A stretch of 64,000 nucleotides of DNA from an unidentified bacterial endosymbiont (GCF_918797525.1 NZ_OU963893.1:2170001-2234000), one strand, 5' to 3'. Shown: positions 8,364 to 17,957, counted from the first letter of the stretch. Notes: generated by a model from the sequence alone, not told the origin. Program-made: numbers and translations.

Positions 8364-9580
8364 GTTTTCCCGTAGACCAGGTTCGGGCCGATTTCCCGGT
8401 TCTGACCCGTGAAGTAAACGGTCTGCCGCTGGCCTATCTCGACAGTGCGGCCAGCGCGCAAAAACCGAACCCGGTGGTGGATGCTGAAGCCGAATTCTAC
8501 CGCCACGGCTACGCTGCCGTGCATCGCGGTATTCACACGCTGAGCGCAGAGGCAACGCAGCGCATGGAGAACGTGCGCACGCAGGTAGCTACCTTCCTCA
8601 ACGCCCGCTCGCCGGAAGAGCTGGTGTTTGTGCGTGGCACAACGGAAGGGATTAATCTTGTCGCCAATAGCTGGGGCAACGCGCAGGTTCAGGCAGGCGA
8701 CAACATCATCATCACCCAGATGGAGCATCACGCCAATATCGTGCCGTGGCAGATGCTCTGTGAGCGTGTCGGCGCACAGTTGCGGGTGATCCCGTTAAAC
8801 GTCGATGGGACGCTGCAGCTTCAGCTACTCGACACCCTGCTGGATGCGCAAACGCGGCTGGTGGCGGTCACGCAGGTTTCCAACGTGCTGGGCACTGAAA
8901 ACCCGGTGGACGAAATTATCAAAAAGGCCCATCTGGCAGGGGCAAAGGTTCTGATTGATGGTGCTCAGGCGGTGATGCACCATGCTGTCGATGTCCAGGC
9001 GCTGGATTGTGATTTCTACGTTTTCTCCGGGCATAAGCTCTATGGGCCTACCGGTACAGGCATCCTGTATGTGAAAGAGGATATTCTGCAGGCCATGCCG
9101 CCGTGGGAAGGGGGCGGGGCGATGATCGCCAGCGTTAGCCTGTCGCAAGGGTCCACCTACGCGCCCGCGCCGTGGCGTTTCGAGGCGGGTACGCCGAATA
9201 CCGGCGGCATTATTGGTCTGGGGGCGGCCATTTCGTATGTTACGCAACTGGGCCTTGATGCCATTCAGGCCTACGAGCGAGAGCTAATGCACTATGCGCT
9301 GCAGGCGTTGAGCAGTGTCCCGGATCTCATCCTGTACGGCCCGGCCGACAGGCTTGGCGTCATTGCGTTTAATCTTGGCAAACATCACGCCTATGATGTG
9401 GGCAGTTTCCTCGATAACTACGGCGTGGCCGTGCGGACTGGACATCATTGCGCCATGCCGCTGATGGCGTTTTACCAGGTGCCGGCAATGTGCCGCGCGT
9501 CGCTTGTGATATATAACACGACGGAAGAGGTCGACAGGCTGGTGGCGGGGTTAAAACGCATTCACCAGCTGCTGGGCTAA
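8360..9580 (+). CDS. sufS: Cysteine desulfurase SufS
   Basis: A 406-residue class-V PLP aminotransferase fold enzyme that converts cysteine to alanine and leaves a persulfide on its active cysteine for transfer to SufE. The PLP lysine is in [10 protein letters not shown] and the catalytic cysteine in RTGHHCAMP (family position 364); the length equals that of E. coli SufS. It overlaps sufD by 4 bp and is followed by sufE after 14 bp, which keeps the desulfurase and its acceptor adjacent. Confidence 0.97.
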   Translation: MSFPVDQVRADFPVLTREVNGLPLAYLDSAASAQKPNPVVDAEAEFYRHGYAAVHRGIHTLSAEATQRMENVRTQVATFLNARSPEELVFVRGTTEGINLVANSWGNAQVQAGDNIIITQMEHHANIVPWQMLCERVGAQLRVIPLNVDGTLQLQLLDTLLDAQTRLVAVTQVSNVLGTENPVDEIIKKAHLAGAKVLIDGAQAVMHHAVDVQALDCDFYVFSGHKLYGPTGTGILYVKEDILQAMPPWEGGGAMIASVSLSQGSTYAPAPWRFEAGTPNTGGIIGLGAAISYVTQLGLDAIQAYERELMHYALQALSSVPDLILYGPADRLGVIAFNLGKHHAYDVGSFLDNYGVAVRTGHHCAMPLMAFYQVPAMCRASLVIYNTTEEVDRLVAGLKRIHQLLG

Positions 9581-9594
9581 CGGAGAGGCGAAAG

Positions 9595-10011
9595 ATGGCA
9601 GAACTGCCGGACAAAGATAAATTGCTGCGTAACTTCGAACGTTGCGCAAACTGGGAAGAAAAGTATCTTTATATCATTGAGCTGGGCCAGCGCTTACCCC
9701 CGCTCAGTGCAGAGGCGCACAGTGCGGAAAACACGATTCAGGGCTGCCAGAGCCAGGTGTGGATCCTGATGCAGCAAACGCCTGACGGTGCGATCGAATT
9801 GCAGGGCGACAGCGATGCCGCCATTGTAAAAGGGCTTATCGCCGTGGTGTTTATTCTCTATCATCGGATGTCGGCGCAGGACATTATTGCTTTTGATGTC
9901 CGTCCGTGGTTTGACAAAATGGCTCTCACCCAACATCTCACCCCCTCCCGCTCTCAGGGGCTGGAAGCGATGATTCGCGCGATCCGCGCCAAAGCCGCAA
10001 TCATTAGCTAG
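9595..10011 (+). CDS. sufE: Sulfur acceptor protein SufE
   Basis: A 138-residue protein that takes the persulfide from SufS on Cys51 (QGCQSQVW, counted here as C51) and hands it to SufB. It is the last gene of the suf operon and has a GGAG ribosome binding site. The C-terminal block [21 protein letters not shown] is nearly identical to that of E. coli. No strong terminator separates it from ldtE, 97 bp downstream. Confidence 0.97.
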   Translation: MAELPDKDKLLRNFERCANWEEKYLYIIELGQRLPPLSAEAHSAENTIQGCQSQVWILMQQTPDGAIELQGDSDAAIVKGLIAVVFILYHRMSAQDIIAFDVRPWFDKMALTQHLTPSRSQGLEAMIRAIRAKAAIIS

Positions 10012-10108
10012 ACTTACTGGACAGCATTCATTCTGTTTCGCGAGGTGGATCCCGCCTCGCTGGTTTTTCAGCTTTCTGGCGTCCTGCCAGTGAATAAGGA
10101 ATCTCAGC

Positions 10109-11122
10109 ATGAAGCGCGCGTCTCTAATAACTCTTTTACTTCTTGGTTCGCTCGGTGCCCTTAATTCGGCCTGGGCGGTAGATTATCCGCTTCCGCCTGC
10201 AGGCAGCCGCCTGATTGGGCAAAATCAAACCTATACTGTCCAGGAAGGTGACAATAAACTGCAGGCCATTGCCCGTCGGTTTAATACTGCCGCACAGCTT
10301 ATTCTGGAAACCAATAATACCATTGCGCCGGTTAACCCTGCGCCCGGAACGGTTATCACTATTCCTTCCCAGATGCTGCTGCCGGATACGCCACGGGAAG
10401 GCATCGTGGTAAACCTCGCGGAACTGAGGCTCTATTATTTCCCGCCAGGAGAGAACCGTGTACAGGTCTTCCCGCTCGGAATTGGGCTACTGGGTCTGGA
10501 AACCCCGGTCAGCACCACGCGTGTGAGCCAGAAAATCCCGAATCCGACCTGGACCCCTACAGCGGGCATCAGAGCACGCTCTCTTGAGCAGGGCATTAAA
10601 TTACCGCCGGTTGTACCTGCCGGGCCAAATAACCCGTTAGGACGCTTTGCGCTGCGTTTAGGCATAGGTAACGGAGAATATCTTATTCACGGCACCAGTG
10701 CGCCTGACAGCGTAGGGTTGCGGGTCAGCTCGGGCTGTATGCGCATGAATGCGCCGGATATCAAAGCGCTCTTCGAGCAGGTGCGTGTCGGTACGCGGGT
10801 ACAGATTATTAATGAACCGGTGAAGTTCGCCGTCGAACCTGATGGCAAGCGTTATATTGAAGTGCATCGCCCGCTGGCGCAGGTAGAAGGTGAAAATCCT
10901 CAGGTTACGCCCATCACGCATTCCGCCGGGTTCGCGGCCTTTGTCGCTGAGTCAGAGAGTGATAAAGCGCTCATCAACAGAGCCTTGTCCCGTCGTGCGG
11001 GGATCCCGGTCGCAGTCACTGCGGGTAACGGCCCGTCAGCCAGCAATGGCGTGTTGTCGGTGCAGAACAGCCGGATATCAGCGGGCATAGCCGAGGGTGA
11101 AGGGGAGAGGGTAACGCAGTAG
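10109..11122 (+). CDS. ldtE: L,D-transpeptidase LdtE
   Basis: A 337-residue periplasmic enzyme (E. coli YnhG). Residues 1-23 are a signal peptide ending AWA; a LysM segment (about 41-88, [17 protein letters not shown]) binds peptidoglycan, and the YkuD catalytic domain follows with His194 ([10 protein letters not shown]) and Cys210 (SSGCMRMN). LdtE forms 3-3 cross-links in peptidoglycan. It faces lpp across a shared terminator; Lpp is attached to peptidoglycan by sister enzymes of this family. Confidence 0.95.
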   Translation: MKRASLITLLLLGSLGALNSAWAVDYPLPPAGSRLIGQNQTYTVQEGDNKLQAIARRFNTAAQLILETNNTIAPVNPAPGTVITIPSQMLLPDTPREGIVVNLAELRLYYFPPGENRVQVFPLGIGLLGLETPVSTTRVSQKIPNPTWTPTAGIRARSLEQGIKLPPVVPAGPNNPLGRFALRLGIGNGEYLIHGTSAPDSVGLRVSSGCMRMNAPDIKALFEQVRVGTRVQIINEPVKFAVEPDGKRYIEVHRPLAQVEGENPQVTPITHSAGFAAFVAESESDKALINRALSRRAGIPVAVTAGNGPSASNGVLSVQNSRISAGIAEGEGERVTQ

Positions 11123-11137
11123 CGGTGTTACGCAGAC

Positions 11138-11167
11138 AAAAAAATGGCGCACTGTGTGCGCCATTTT
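11138..11167. terminator. Bidirectional terminator between ldtE and lpp
   Basis: A 12-bp perfect stem AAAATGGCGCAC/GTGCGCCATTTT with a 3-base loop, flanked by A-run on the left and T-run on the right, between two convergent genes. It is the standard lpp terminator. Confidence 0.92.
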
Positions 11168-11181
11168 ATTAACAGGTACTA

Positions 11182-11430
<249 letters not shown>

Positions 11431-11463
11431 CTAGATTGAGTTAATCTCCATGTAGCGTTACAA

Positions 11464-11492
11464 GTATTACACAAAGTTTTTTAGGTTGAGAA
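11464..11492 (-). promoter_or_regulatory. lpp promoter
   Basis: On the minus strand, -10 TAATAC (11464-11469) and a -35 element TTCTCA (11487-11492) are 17 bp apart, embedded in an AT-rich block. The untranslated leader that follows matches my recollection of the E. coli lpp leader (GCTACATGGAGATTAACTC). Confidence 0.75.
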
Positions 11493-11673
11493 TATTTTTT
11501 TGTTGGGAATACGCCTATTTTTGATCGTTCGCTCAAAGAAGCAACGAATTCGGGGTTTTTATTGAAAAAGCTCTGTAAAAAAAGGCATTTTTCATCGGAT
11601 TCATCTTAGATTAATCGCGATTAAATAGAAAAACTCGATTTGCTTTTTGAATTGTATTGGTTAAAGCGGGAAA

Positions 11674-11702
11674 TAAAAAAAGCGCCCCGCAGGACGCTTC
11701 TT
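11674..11702 (-). terminator. pykF terminator
   Basis: Read on the minus strand, the stem AAGCGTCC/GGGGCGCTT with a short loop is followed by seven T. It lies about 30 bp after the pykF stop. Confidence 0.88.
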
Positions 11703-11729
11703 TAACAAAAATAATTCGCGTGGGAATTA

Positions 11730-13151
11730 TTACAGCACGTGAACAGATGCGGTGTTAGTTGTACCAGACGGAACCAGCGCACCGGAAACCATCACTACAA
11801 CGTCGCCTTTCTGTGCCAGACCACGGTCAACGAGCTGCAGAGCCACGTCTTTACCCAGACGATAGAAATCATCGGTAGAGGCAATCTCTTTTACCAGATG
11901 AGGCACAACGCCTTTACTCAGCACCAGCTGACGCGCCGTGGTTTCGTTGGTGGTCAGTGCCAGGATAGTCGCATCCGGGAAGTATTTGCGGATTGCACGT
12001 GCGGATTTACCGCCCTGGGTCGCCACCACGATCAGCGGCGCTTCCAGCTTCTCAGCCGTTTCCACTGCACCACGGCACACGGCTTCGGTGATGCGCAGTT
12101 TACGGCTGTCGTTGTTGTAGTCCAGACGGCTGGTCATCACGCGGTCGGTACGCTCACAGATGGTGGCCATAATAGAAACGGCTTCCAGCGGATATTTACC
12201 CTTCGCGGATTCACCAGACAGCATCACCGCATCGGTACCGTCGAGGATGGCATTTGCCACGTCGCCCGCTTCAGCGCGGGTAGGGCGTGGGTTTTTGATC
12301 ATGGAGTCCAGCATCTGCGTCGCGGTGATAACCACTTTACGCGCGCGAACACATTTCTCGATCATCATCTTCTGCGCGAAGATAACTTCTTCAACCGGGA
12401 TTTCAACGCCCAGATCGCCACGTGCCACCATGATGCCGTCAGACGCTTCGAGGATTTCGTCGAAGTTATTCAGGCCTTCCTGGTTTTCGATTTTGGAGAT
12501 GATCTGGATCTTTTCGCCGCCGTGGGCTTTCAGGTGCTCGCGGATTTCAACCACGTCGGAACGTTTACGGATGAAGGATGCCGCAACGAAGTCAACGCCT
12601 TGTTCGCAGCCGAAGATCAGGTCTTGTTTATCTTTTTCCGCAAGCGCCGGCAGTGCGATGGAGACGCCCGGCAGGTTAACGCCTTTGTTCTCACCCAGGT
12701 CACCGTTGTTCAGCACTTTACACACTACGTTTTTGCCTTCAATGGCGGTCACTTCCATGCCGATCAGACCATCGTCCACCAGAACGGTGTTGCCAACGGA
12801 CAGATCGCTGGTGAAACCTTCGTAGGTGACCGCTACGATTTCGTTGTTACCGACAACCGTTTTATCGGTGGTGAAGGTGAAGGTTTGGCCCGCTTTCAGC
12901 GAAACGTCGCTACCGCCTTCCAGTTTGATGGTACGGATCTCAGGCCCTTTGGTATCAAGCAGGATGGCTGCTTTCTTACCGGTCTTGCTCATGACGTTGC
13001 GCAAGTTCTGGATACGCTGACCGTGTTCTGCGTAGTCACCGTGAGAGAAGTTCAGACGCATAACGTTCATGCCGGCGTCCAGCATTTTGGTCAGCATCTC
13101 TTCGGATTCGGTTTTCGGGCCGATGGTGCAAACAATTTTCGTCTTTTTCAT
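11730..13151 (-). CDS. pykF: Pyruvate kinase I
   Basis: A 473-residue pyruvate kinase (phosphoenolpyruvate + ADP to pyruvate + ATP), the fructose-1,6-bisphosphate-activated type I. Visible motifs are MRLNFSHGD at the N-terminus, [21 protein letters not shown] and [12 protein letters not shown], followed by the allosteric C-domain. It is three residues longer than in E. coli, within the loop [15 protein letters not shown] 13151 ([12 protein letters not shown]) is the family start; 34 upstream in-frame codons are rejected. A Cra box lies upstream. Confidence 0.97.
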   Translation of the reverse strand: MKKTKIVCTIGPKTESEEMLTKMLDAGMNVMRLNFSHGDYAEHGQRIQNLRNVMSKTGKKAAILLDTKGPEIRTIKLEGGSDVSLKAGQTFTFTTDKTVVGNNEIVAVTYEGFTSDLSVGNTVLVDDGLIGMEVTAIEGKNVVCKVLNNGDLGENKGVNLPGVSIALPALAEKDKQDLIFGCEQGVDFVAASFIRKRSDVVEIREHLKAHGGEKIQIISKIENQEGLNNFDEILEASDGIMVARGDLGVEIPVEEVIFAQKMMIEKCVRARKVVITATQMLDSMIKNPRPTRAEAGDVANAILDGTDAVMLSGESAKGKYPLEAVSIMATICERTDRVMTSRLDYNNDSRKLRITEAVCRGAVETAEKLEAPLIVVATQGGKSARAIRKYFPDATILALTTNETTARQLVLSKGVVPHLVKEIASTDDFYRLGKDVALQLVDRGLAQKGDVVVMVSGALVPSGTTNTASVHVL

Positions 13152-13355
13152 GACAGTCTTAGTCTTTAAGTTGGGAAGGATATGGAAATCTCGCTCCGGG
13201 GGCGCATCGCCGCAGAGCCAAACCTGTATTGCAAAAGAGTATATGACACGCACTAAGGATAGGAGACATCAAATGAGCGTGCAGAAGAAAGTGTGCCTGA
13301 ATGTCAGCCCAACGGAGGAGAGGAAAAGTGGTACGTTGTTTTTTGTCTTCCAAGC

Positions 13356-13369
13356 GCTGAAACCATTCA
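13356..13369. promoter_or_regulatory. Cra (FruR) operator upstream of pykF
   Basis: TGAATGGTTTCAGC on the minus strand fits the Cra consensus TGAAWCGNTTCA-like core. E. coli pykF is repressed by Cra, with fructose phosphates lifting repression. The site is about 205 bp before the start codon. The rest of 13152-13494 shows promoter-like AT-rich DNA and no supported gene. Confidence 0.6.
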
Positions 13370-13494
13370 CCAGGGATTTGGGGCGCATTATACGCCGATT
13401 TTCACCTAAAAGGAAAATGAAAACAGCGTTTCAAAAATAATCTGTGCAGTTTCACATAATATTGTTATCAAGGCGTTAAGGCTTGTCGACAACT

Positions 13495-13677
13495 TTAGCC
13501 GACACACGAGGCGTCTGCCGCACGTTGCTCGTTTTCCTGGGTCTGGACGCGGTCGGCAAGTGGGTCGTTACTCTCTTCGATACCCACTGAAAGGCGGATT
13601 AACTGCACAACATTGCCCTTTGCCGGACATTGCGCAATCGCCTTTAAGTCCACGAGTTTAAGCAGCGAATTTATAGG
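13495..13677 (-). pseudogene. Remnant of a PLP-dependent transsulfuration enzyme (MetB/MetC/O-acylhomoserine sulfhydrylase type)
   Basis: An open stretch of about 60 codons without start reads TPINSLLKLVDLKAIAQCP and then VVQLIRLSVGIEES, ending 24 residues later. The first part resembles the mid-domain motif TPTNPLLKVVDIKAIA of Cys/Met-metabolism PLP enzymes; the second resembles their C-terminal LIRLSVGIED motif. In an intact enzyme these lie about 200 residues apart, so an internal deletion joined them. PLP lysine and N-terminus are gone. It lies divergent from metN/metQ-like remnants, which suggests a former methionine-sulfur locus. Exact family is uncertain. Confidence 0.7.
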
Positions 13678-13910
13678 GGTTTAAGGCATTATTCAGCGCC
13701 GCTTTGCAGGTGAAGGATTACGGCTTATGCGCCTTGCAGATAATCATTGCTGAAATGCCGCTTTTCCCATTGACCCCGGCTCGCCGTGTCTTATTTCGGG
13801 CCGTTATAAGAAATTCCAATTTGGTCATTTAAAAGCGGATAACGGCTGTTTACTCACTTTTGGACATCCATACTGCTTAACCGCTCTATGCGGCCGGATT
13901 GCGAAAAACA

Positions 13911-14069
13911 ATGATAGTACTTAGCAATATTTCAAAGGTTTTTGACAACGGAAAGGTGGCGCTCACGGCTGCTGATAACGTCAACCTGACGATTGAACAG
14001 GGGCAGATTTACGGCATCATCGGTTACAGCGGCGCGGGTAAAAGTACCCTAAAAAATATAAATCACTGA
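13911..14069 (+). pseudogene. N-terminal fragment of a MetN-like ABC ATPase
   Basis: Fifty-two codons from ATG 13911 read [20 protein letters not shown] and then the Walker A region [12 protein letters not shown], as in methionine importer ATPases MetN. Directly after the P-loop the sequence changes to that of a MetQ-like binding protein and this frame stops at 14069. The deletion point is in the A-run near 14050. Roughly the last 290 residues of MetN, all of MetI and the N-terminal half of MetQ are missing (inferred from family lengths). Not functional as an ATPase. Confidence 0.85.
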
Positions 14070-14509
14070 AAGATCTGCCGGAAGCCGGCAAAATTATTAT
14101 GCGTGATGCCGTTTCCGAAGAGGGACGTAGTCTCTCCATCTTCGAAAAAGAGGGAGTGATCAAGCTCAAGCCGGGCATCGACAAAGTGACCGCGCGTATC
14201 AGCGATATCATAGAGAACCCGAAAAAACTGCAGTTTACGCCTAACGTAGAAGCCTCACTGTTGCCGCAAATGTACAACAACGACGAAGGGGCGGCGGTGG
14301 TGATCAACGCTAACTACGCGATTGATGCGGGTCTCGACCCGATAGCCGTGGAGAGCGGTGAAAACAACCCGTACGCCAACATCATTACCGTGCAGCGCGG
14401 TGACGAGAAGAAAGATATTGTTGCGCTGGTTGACGTGCTGCACTCAAAAGAGTTTCAGGAGTGGATCCGTACCAGGTATAAAGGCGCTGTGATTCCGGTG
14501 AATAACTGA
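14054..14509 (+). pseudogene. C-terminal fragment of a MetQ-like methionine-binding protein
   Basis: About 150 codons in the frame [20 protein letters not shown] through EWIRTRYKGAVIPVNN match the second half of NlpA/MetQ lipoproteins (KKYKSLDELP..., ending FQEWI...). No signal peptide or lipobox is left because the upstream half was deleted together with metI and most of metN. An ATG at 14099 could in principle start a 136-residue protein, but there is no ribosome binding site and no export signal. A good terminator follows, so the end of the former operon is intact. Confidence 0.85.
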
Positions 14510-14528
14510 TTACGGGATCCACAGATAC

Positions 14529-14561
14529 AGCCCGGTGCGTTTCTCGCCGGGCTTCTTTTTT
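14529..14561 (+). terminator. Terminator of the decayed met-like operon
   Basis: Stem AGCCCGG/CCGGGCT with an 11-base loop, then a T-rich tract ending at 14561. It follows the metQ-like stop by 20 bp. Confidence 0.88.
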
Positions 14562-14617
14562 GTATCCAGCCCGCGGATCCATTAAGCTGATTTCTTTCGG
14601 GCAATGGAGTGATGGCA

Positions 14618-14827
14618 ATGGGCAATGTGAGCAAAGATGATGCGCTGTATCAGGAGATGTGCCGGGTGGTTGGCAAGGTCGTGCTTGAGATGCGTGATTT
14701 AGGGCAGGAGCCGAAGCATATTGTGATTGCCGGTGTGCTCCGTACCGCGTTGGCCAACCAGCGCGTCAAACGCAGCGAGCTCACCACTCGGGCGATGGAA
14801 ACGGTGGTCGATGCGCTGGCCGGATGA
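14618..14827 (+). CDS. fumD: Fumarase D
   Basis: A 69-residue protein nearly identical to E. coli FumD (YdhZ), sharing EMCRVVGKVVLEMRDLGQEP. FumD has been described as a small fumarase interconverting fumarate and malate. The start at 14618 (MGNVSKDD) lies 8 bases after GGAG and gives the family length; the ATG at 14612 is too close to the ribosome binding site. The ydh redox genes that follow it in E. coli are absent here; the next gene is a DUF1996 protein. Confidence 0.92.
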   Translation: MGNVSKDDALYQEMCRVVGKVVLEMRDLGQEPKHIVIAGVLRTALANQRVKRSELTTRAMETVVDALAG

Positions 14828-15024
14828 TCCCCCCGCGTTTCGCCTGTTGCTCAGAACGGTATAAAAAGCGTCACCCTGAACTGCGCCGCAGGCGGGAAAT
14901 CTACTGGAATGAGCTGTGCGTTGTCGCTGTAAAGAGAGGTTGAGCGGAAAAGTACGCAGGGAAAATCTCGGTTAACGAAAGCCGTTTTGTTACCTATATC
15001 TCCTTTCAATTTTAGGAGATAACG

Positions 15025-16431
15025 ATGAAACGGACCACATTAACCACGGCGCTTTCAGCCCCTGTATTGCTGTTAGCAATGCAGGCGGCTCATGCCGGAC
15101 CTCAGGCCCACGTTGTGTGCGGCTATTCTCACACCCTTGGCGATGACGCCATTATGATGTTCGGCAGGCCTAACGAAGCCATGCTGCACGATTTCTTCGG
15201 TAATACGCACACCGATGCCAGCTCGACCCGGGAGACATTGCGTGAGCAAGAAGAGACCACTTGCGATAACAAAGCGGACGGTTCCGCTTACTGGGCGCCG
15301 TCAATGCGTTTGCCTGACGGTACGGTGGTAACACCGGCGTATCAGAAAACCTACTACCAGGCGTCTAATGTAGAAACCTGGCCGCTGCAGCCGTTCCCCG
15401 CCGGGCTGTCTCTGCTGGCGGGCGATCACCACGGAGCGGCACCTAACCCCCACATCACGTTCTTATGCGCCAACGGCAAAGGTTACACCACCAAAACGGG
15501 TGAAGTTTGCGGATTACGTAAGGGGGGAGATGCCGTGCAGTTTAATATCGGCATTCAGTTCCCGAACTGTTGGGACGGCGTCAATCTTAAACCTTCTCAT
15601 GGCGTCGCCAACGCAGCCTACGATACCAAAGGACAGTGCCCGACGGCGTTCCCGGTAAAAATTCCGACCGTGAACATGAACATTGCCTACGTGCTTCCTT
15701 CAATTACCTCTCTGGATACCAGCAAGGTACAGCTCTCGCTCGATCCCATTATGCATGGCGATACGCGTGAGGAGCTGTGGGGAAGCCTGTATACCGCACA
15801 CGCTGATTTCATGAATGGCTGGACGGAAGACGCGGCGCGGTTTATGACCGAACTGTGCATGAACCGCGGAATGGACTGTGGAACCACCGTCCCTTACGGC
15901 TACTCGAAAGCTGAGGCGAACGTCGTGTTAAGCAGCCTGCAGCCTGAAACCTCCCAGCCCGATCCACAGGTTTTGCTGGTGCAGGATAACTGGCAAAATG
16001 GCGGAAGAACGAAAAACAGTGAAACCCTGTCACTGGTGAAATTCACCATCCCGGCGCTGCCAGCAGGGCAGGATCCGTCGCTGTTTAAATACCGCGTGCG
16101 CATCTATGGCGGAAAAGTGGAGACAGATGGCGCAGATCAAATCTTCTTCTACCCGACCAACAACAACTGGGATCCGTCCAGCGTCTCCTGGGCCACGCGT
16201 CCGGCGTGCAATTATAACTCGGATGCCGTGCTGTATCTCAACCACTCCCGTGAGTACCGAATGGTGGACGTAGACAAAGCGGTGCGCAAGGCGCTGGCGG
16301 AAGGAAAAACCGAGATTTCGTGGTATATCGGTGGCGATCGCCAGGGCAATCACTATCAGTTTGAACCAGCGGGATCGGAGCAAAGCCTGGTTCTGATGTT
16401 AAGCGGATTTAAAACCACGCCAGAAATCTGA
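15025..16431 (+). CDS. Secreted DUF1996-family protein with C-terminal DNRLRE-like domain
   Basis: A 468-residue exported protein of unknown function. Residues 1-24 are a signal peptide ending AHA. Residues about 25-270 match the DUF1996 pattern (VCGYSH, the HDFFGNTHTDASST block, QFPNCWDG), a family I associate mainly with fungi and actinobacteria. A second segment (about 315-465: DNWQNGGRTKNSETLSLVKF to the end) looks like a DNRLRE/CBM96-type beta-sandwich often found in surface or carbohydrate-binding proteins. Twelve or so cysteines fit a disulfide-rich periplasmic or secreted fold. RBS AGGAG precedes the ATG. No E. coli counterpart in this locus. Confidence 0.8.
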   Translation: MKRTTLTTALSAPVLLLAMQAAHAGPQAHVVCGYSHTLGDDAIMMFGRPNEAMLHDFFGNTHTDASSTRETLREQEETTCDNKADGSAYWAPSMRLPDGTVVTPAYQKTYYQASNVETWPLQPFPAGLSLLAGDHHGAAPNPHITFLCANGKGYTTKTGEVCGLRKGGDAVQFNIGIQFPNCWDGVNLKPSHGVANAAYDTKGQCPTAFPVKIPTVNMNIAYVLPSITSLDTSKVQLSLDPIMHGDTREELWGSLYTAHADFMNGWTEDAARFMTELCMNRGMDCGTTVPYGYSKAEANVVLSSLQPETSQPDPQVLLVQDNWQNGGRTKNSETLSLVKFTIPALPAGQDPSLFKYRVRIYGGKVETDGADQIFFYPTNNNWDPSSVSWATRPACNYNSDAVLYLNHSREYRMVDVDKAVRKALAEGKTEISWYIGGDRQGNHYQFEPAGSEQSLVLMLSGFKTTPEI

Positions 16432-16447
16432 TGATACTACTGAGACG

Positions 16448-16476
16448 TAAAAAAAGCACCGGGTTGTCCGGTGCTT
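16448..16476 (-). terminator. Terminator of the 46-residue protein gene
   Basis: On the minus strand the stem AGCACCGG/CCGGTGCT is followed by seven T. It may also stop transcription from the DUF1996 gene, though the plus-strand tail is not a pure T-run. Confidence 0.85.
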
Positions 16477-16480
16477 GCAC

Positions 16481-16621
16481 TTAAATCTTGCAGGCGTCGC
16501 CGCAGTCATCATCGGCAATTATCGCCTGCGCTTTTTGATCCGCGTCGTCCAGACGTTGCGCATTACGCTCTTCGGCTTCATCCAGCCCGTTAAAGACTAA
16601 GTTATCGAGATCAATTTCCAT
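16481..16621 (-). CDS. Small acidic protein of unknown function (46 aa)
   Basis: ATG 16621 opens a 46-codon frame, MEIDLDNLVFNGLDEAEERN to a cysteine-bearing end DDDCGDACKI. It is very acidic (about a third Asp/Glu) and has a predicted helix in the middle. The ATG is preceded by a purine-rich CAGGTGCAAC segment, and a clean terminator follows the stop, which supports expression. I do not recognise a named family; the two C-terminal cysteines could bind metal or form a disulfide. The 59-codon upstream extension of the frame is rejected. Confidence 0.68.
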   Translation of the reverse strand: MEIDLDNLVFNGLDEAEERNAQRLDDADQKAQAIIADDDCGDACKI

Positions 16622-17103
16622 GTTGCACCTGCTTGTTCGGTTTTTGATACGAGCAGAGTATAGGGCAAAAAACCTCGGTAATGTACCTCGCAGCACAGAA
16701 GGTGAAGCGCCGCAAGCAACGCAAACATAGCGATCCACCCCATACCAGTGGCATGATGTCAGTGCATTATTTGCAGATGCTCTGGCTACAGCAGGCAAAG
16801 AGATTTTGCGCCGAGATAATCCCGCTAAAAATACCGGGGCTTTTAATGCATCGTTTGAATTTCGCTTAACAGGATCGTGTTATTTGCGAAATTCTGTGTA
16901 GTGGATCGACTTAGTGATTTGGTGCGTCGCGGCGCTCAATCTCCATGCCTCAGACTGGAAGCCCTTGTCAAATCTGGATTTCCTCCCGTTCATTCCCGTG
17001 GAATCTCACGTACTTCCGGAAATATCTTCTGGATCAATGTAGTTGAGTCTATTCAGAAGAATAATCCCTGCCATACTCAGTGATTTACCGCTGAGGAACG
17101 CGC
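16622..17103. other. 480-bp gap with coding-like debris
   Basis: No intact gene is supported. In one plus-strand frame 16730-16903 reads STPYQWHDVSALFADALATA and about 35 more residues to a stop, preceded by an in-frame TAG, with protein-like composition. A second open stretch (16877-17083) starts without a ribosome binding site. These may be relics of a lost gene, but I cannot assign them. Confidence 0.35.
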
Positions 17104-17886
17104 ATGGCGATACTCTGTAAAACCTGTGGCACATCTTATGACCTGCAACCGGACCGCTGTCCCGTTTGCGAGGACGAACGACAATATGTCCCGAAAGAGG
17201 GGCAGACGTGGGTAGACTTCGCCACCCTGATCGCTTCCCACACCAATAAATGGCAGCAAATGGAGCCTCAGTTGCTCAGTATCCAGACCGTCCCTGCTTT
17301 TGGCATCAACCAGCGGGCGCTGCTTTTGCGGACCCCGCAGGGAAATATTCTGTGGGACTGCATTGCCAGCCTTGACCCGGCAACGCAAATGCTGCTGACG
17401 GCGCTCGGTGGCATCAGCGCGATCGCGATTTCTCATCCTCATTATTACACCACTATGCAGGACTGGGCGCAGACATTCGATGCGCCGATTTACCTGCATG
17501 CCAGCGACCGGGAGTGGGTCATGCGCGAAAGCGAGGCAATCCGCTTCTGGGAGGGGGACGCCCTTGACATTATGCCGGACGTGACGCTGCTACGGCTGGG
17601 CGGGCATTTTGCCGGGGGAACGGTGTTGCACTGGCAAGCAGGCCAGGGCGTGTTGCTGGCGGGGGATATTTTGCAGGTGACGCCGGGCAAAGACGCTGTT
17701 TCGTTCATGTGGAGCTATCCTAATATGCTGCCGCTACCCGCAAGCATTGTTGAACAGATTACCGGTCATTTGCAGGGCAAACCGTTTGAACGGCTGTACG
17801 GGGCATTCGAAGGGCAGGACGTAGAGGCGAAAGCGGATGAGATTGTGCAGCGGTCTGGCGAGAAATATATTGCTTGTCTGAAGTAA
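17104..17886 (+). CDS. MBL-fold metallo-hydrolase with N-terminal zinc ribbon
   Basis: A 260-residue protein. The N-terminus has two CxxC pairs (CKTCGTSYDLQPDRCPVC) that would form a zinc ribbon; the rest is a metallo-beta-lactamase fold with GGISAIAISHPHYYTTMQDW in place of the HxHxDH motif, then GGHFAGGTVL and AGDILQ. The metal site is thus modified (HPHYY instead of HxHxDH), so activity may depend on fewer ligands. Substrate unknown. It lies 71 bp upstream of the carbonic anhydrase gene on the same strand. Confidence 0.8.
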   Translation: MAILCKTCGTSYDLQPDRCPVCEDERQYVPKEGQTWVDFATLIASHTNKWQQMEPQLLSIQTVPAFGINQRALLLRTPQGNILWDCIASLDPATQMLLTALGGISAIAISHPHYYTTMQDWAQTFDAPIYLHASDREWVMRESEAIRFWEGDALDIMPDVTLLRLGGHFAGGTVLHWQAGQGVLLAGDILQVTPGKDAVSFMWSYPNMLPLPASIVEQITGHLQGKPFERLYGAFEGQDVEAKADEIVQRSGEKYIACLK

Positions 17887-17957
17887 AGCACGATGGGTAA
17901 ACTCCGGGAGTGTGATCGCGATCATGCCTACACTAAACAGATAAAAGAGAAATCGTT

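Noticed and set aside
11739..13169. 476-codon open frame on the plus strand opposite pykF
   Set aside because: It is the exact antisense of pykF, rich in His/Phe/Arg as expected from the complement of a codon-biased gene, with no ribosome binding site or family match.
13159..13353. 64-codon frame upstream of pykF
   Set aside because: Lies in the pykF leader, no family resemblance and no proper ribosome binding site.
14099..14509. 136-codon frame considered as a functional binding protein
   Set aside because: It lacks signal peptide, lipobox and ribosome binding site and is the back half of a MetQ-like protein after a deletion.
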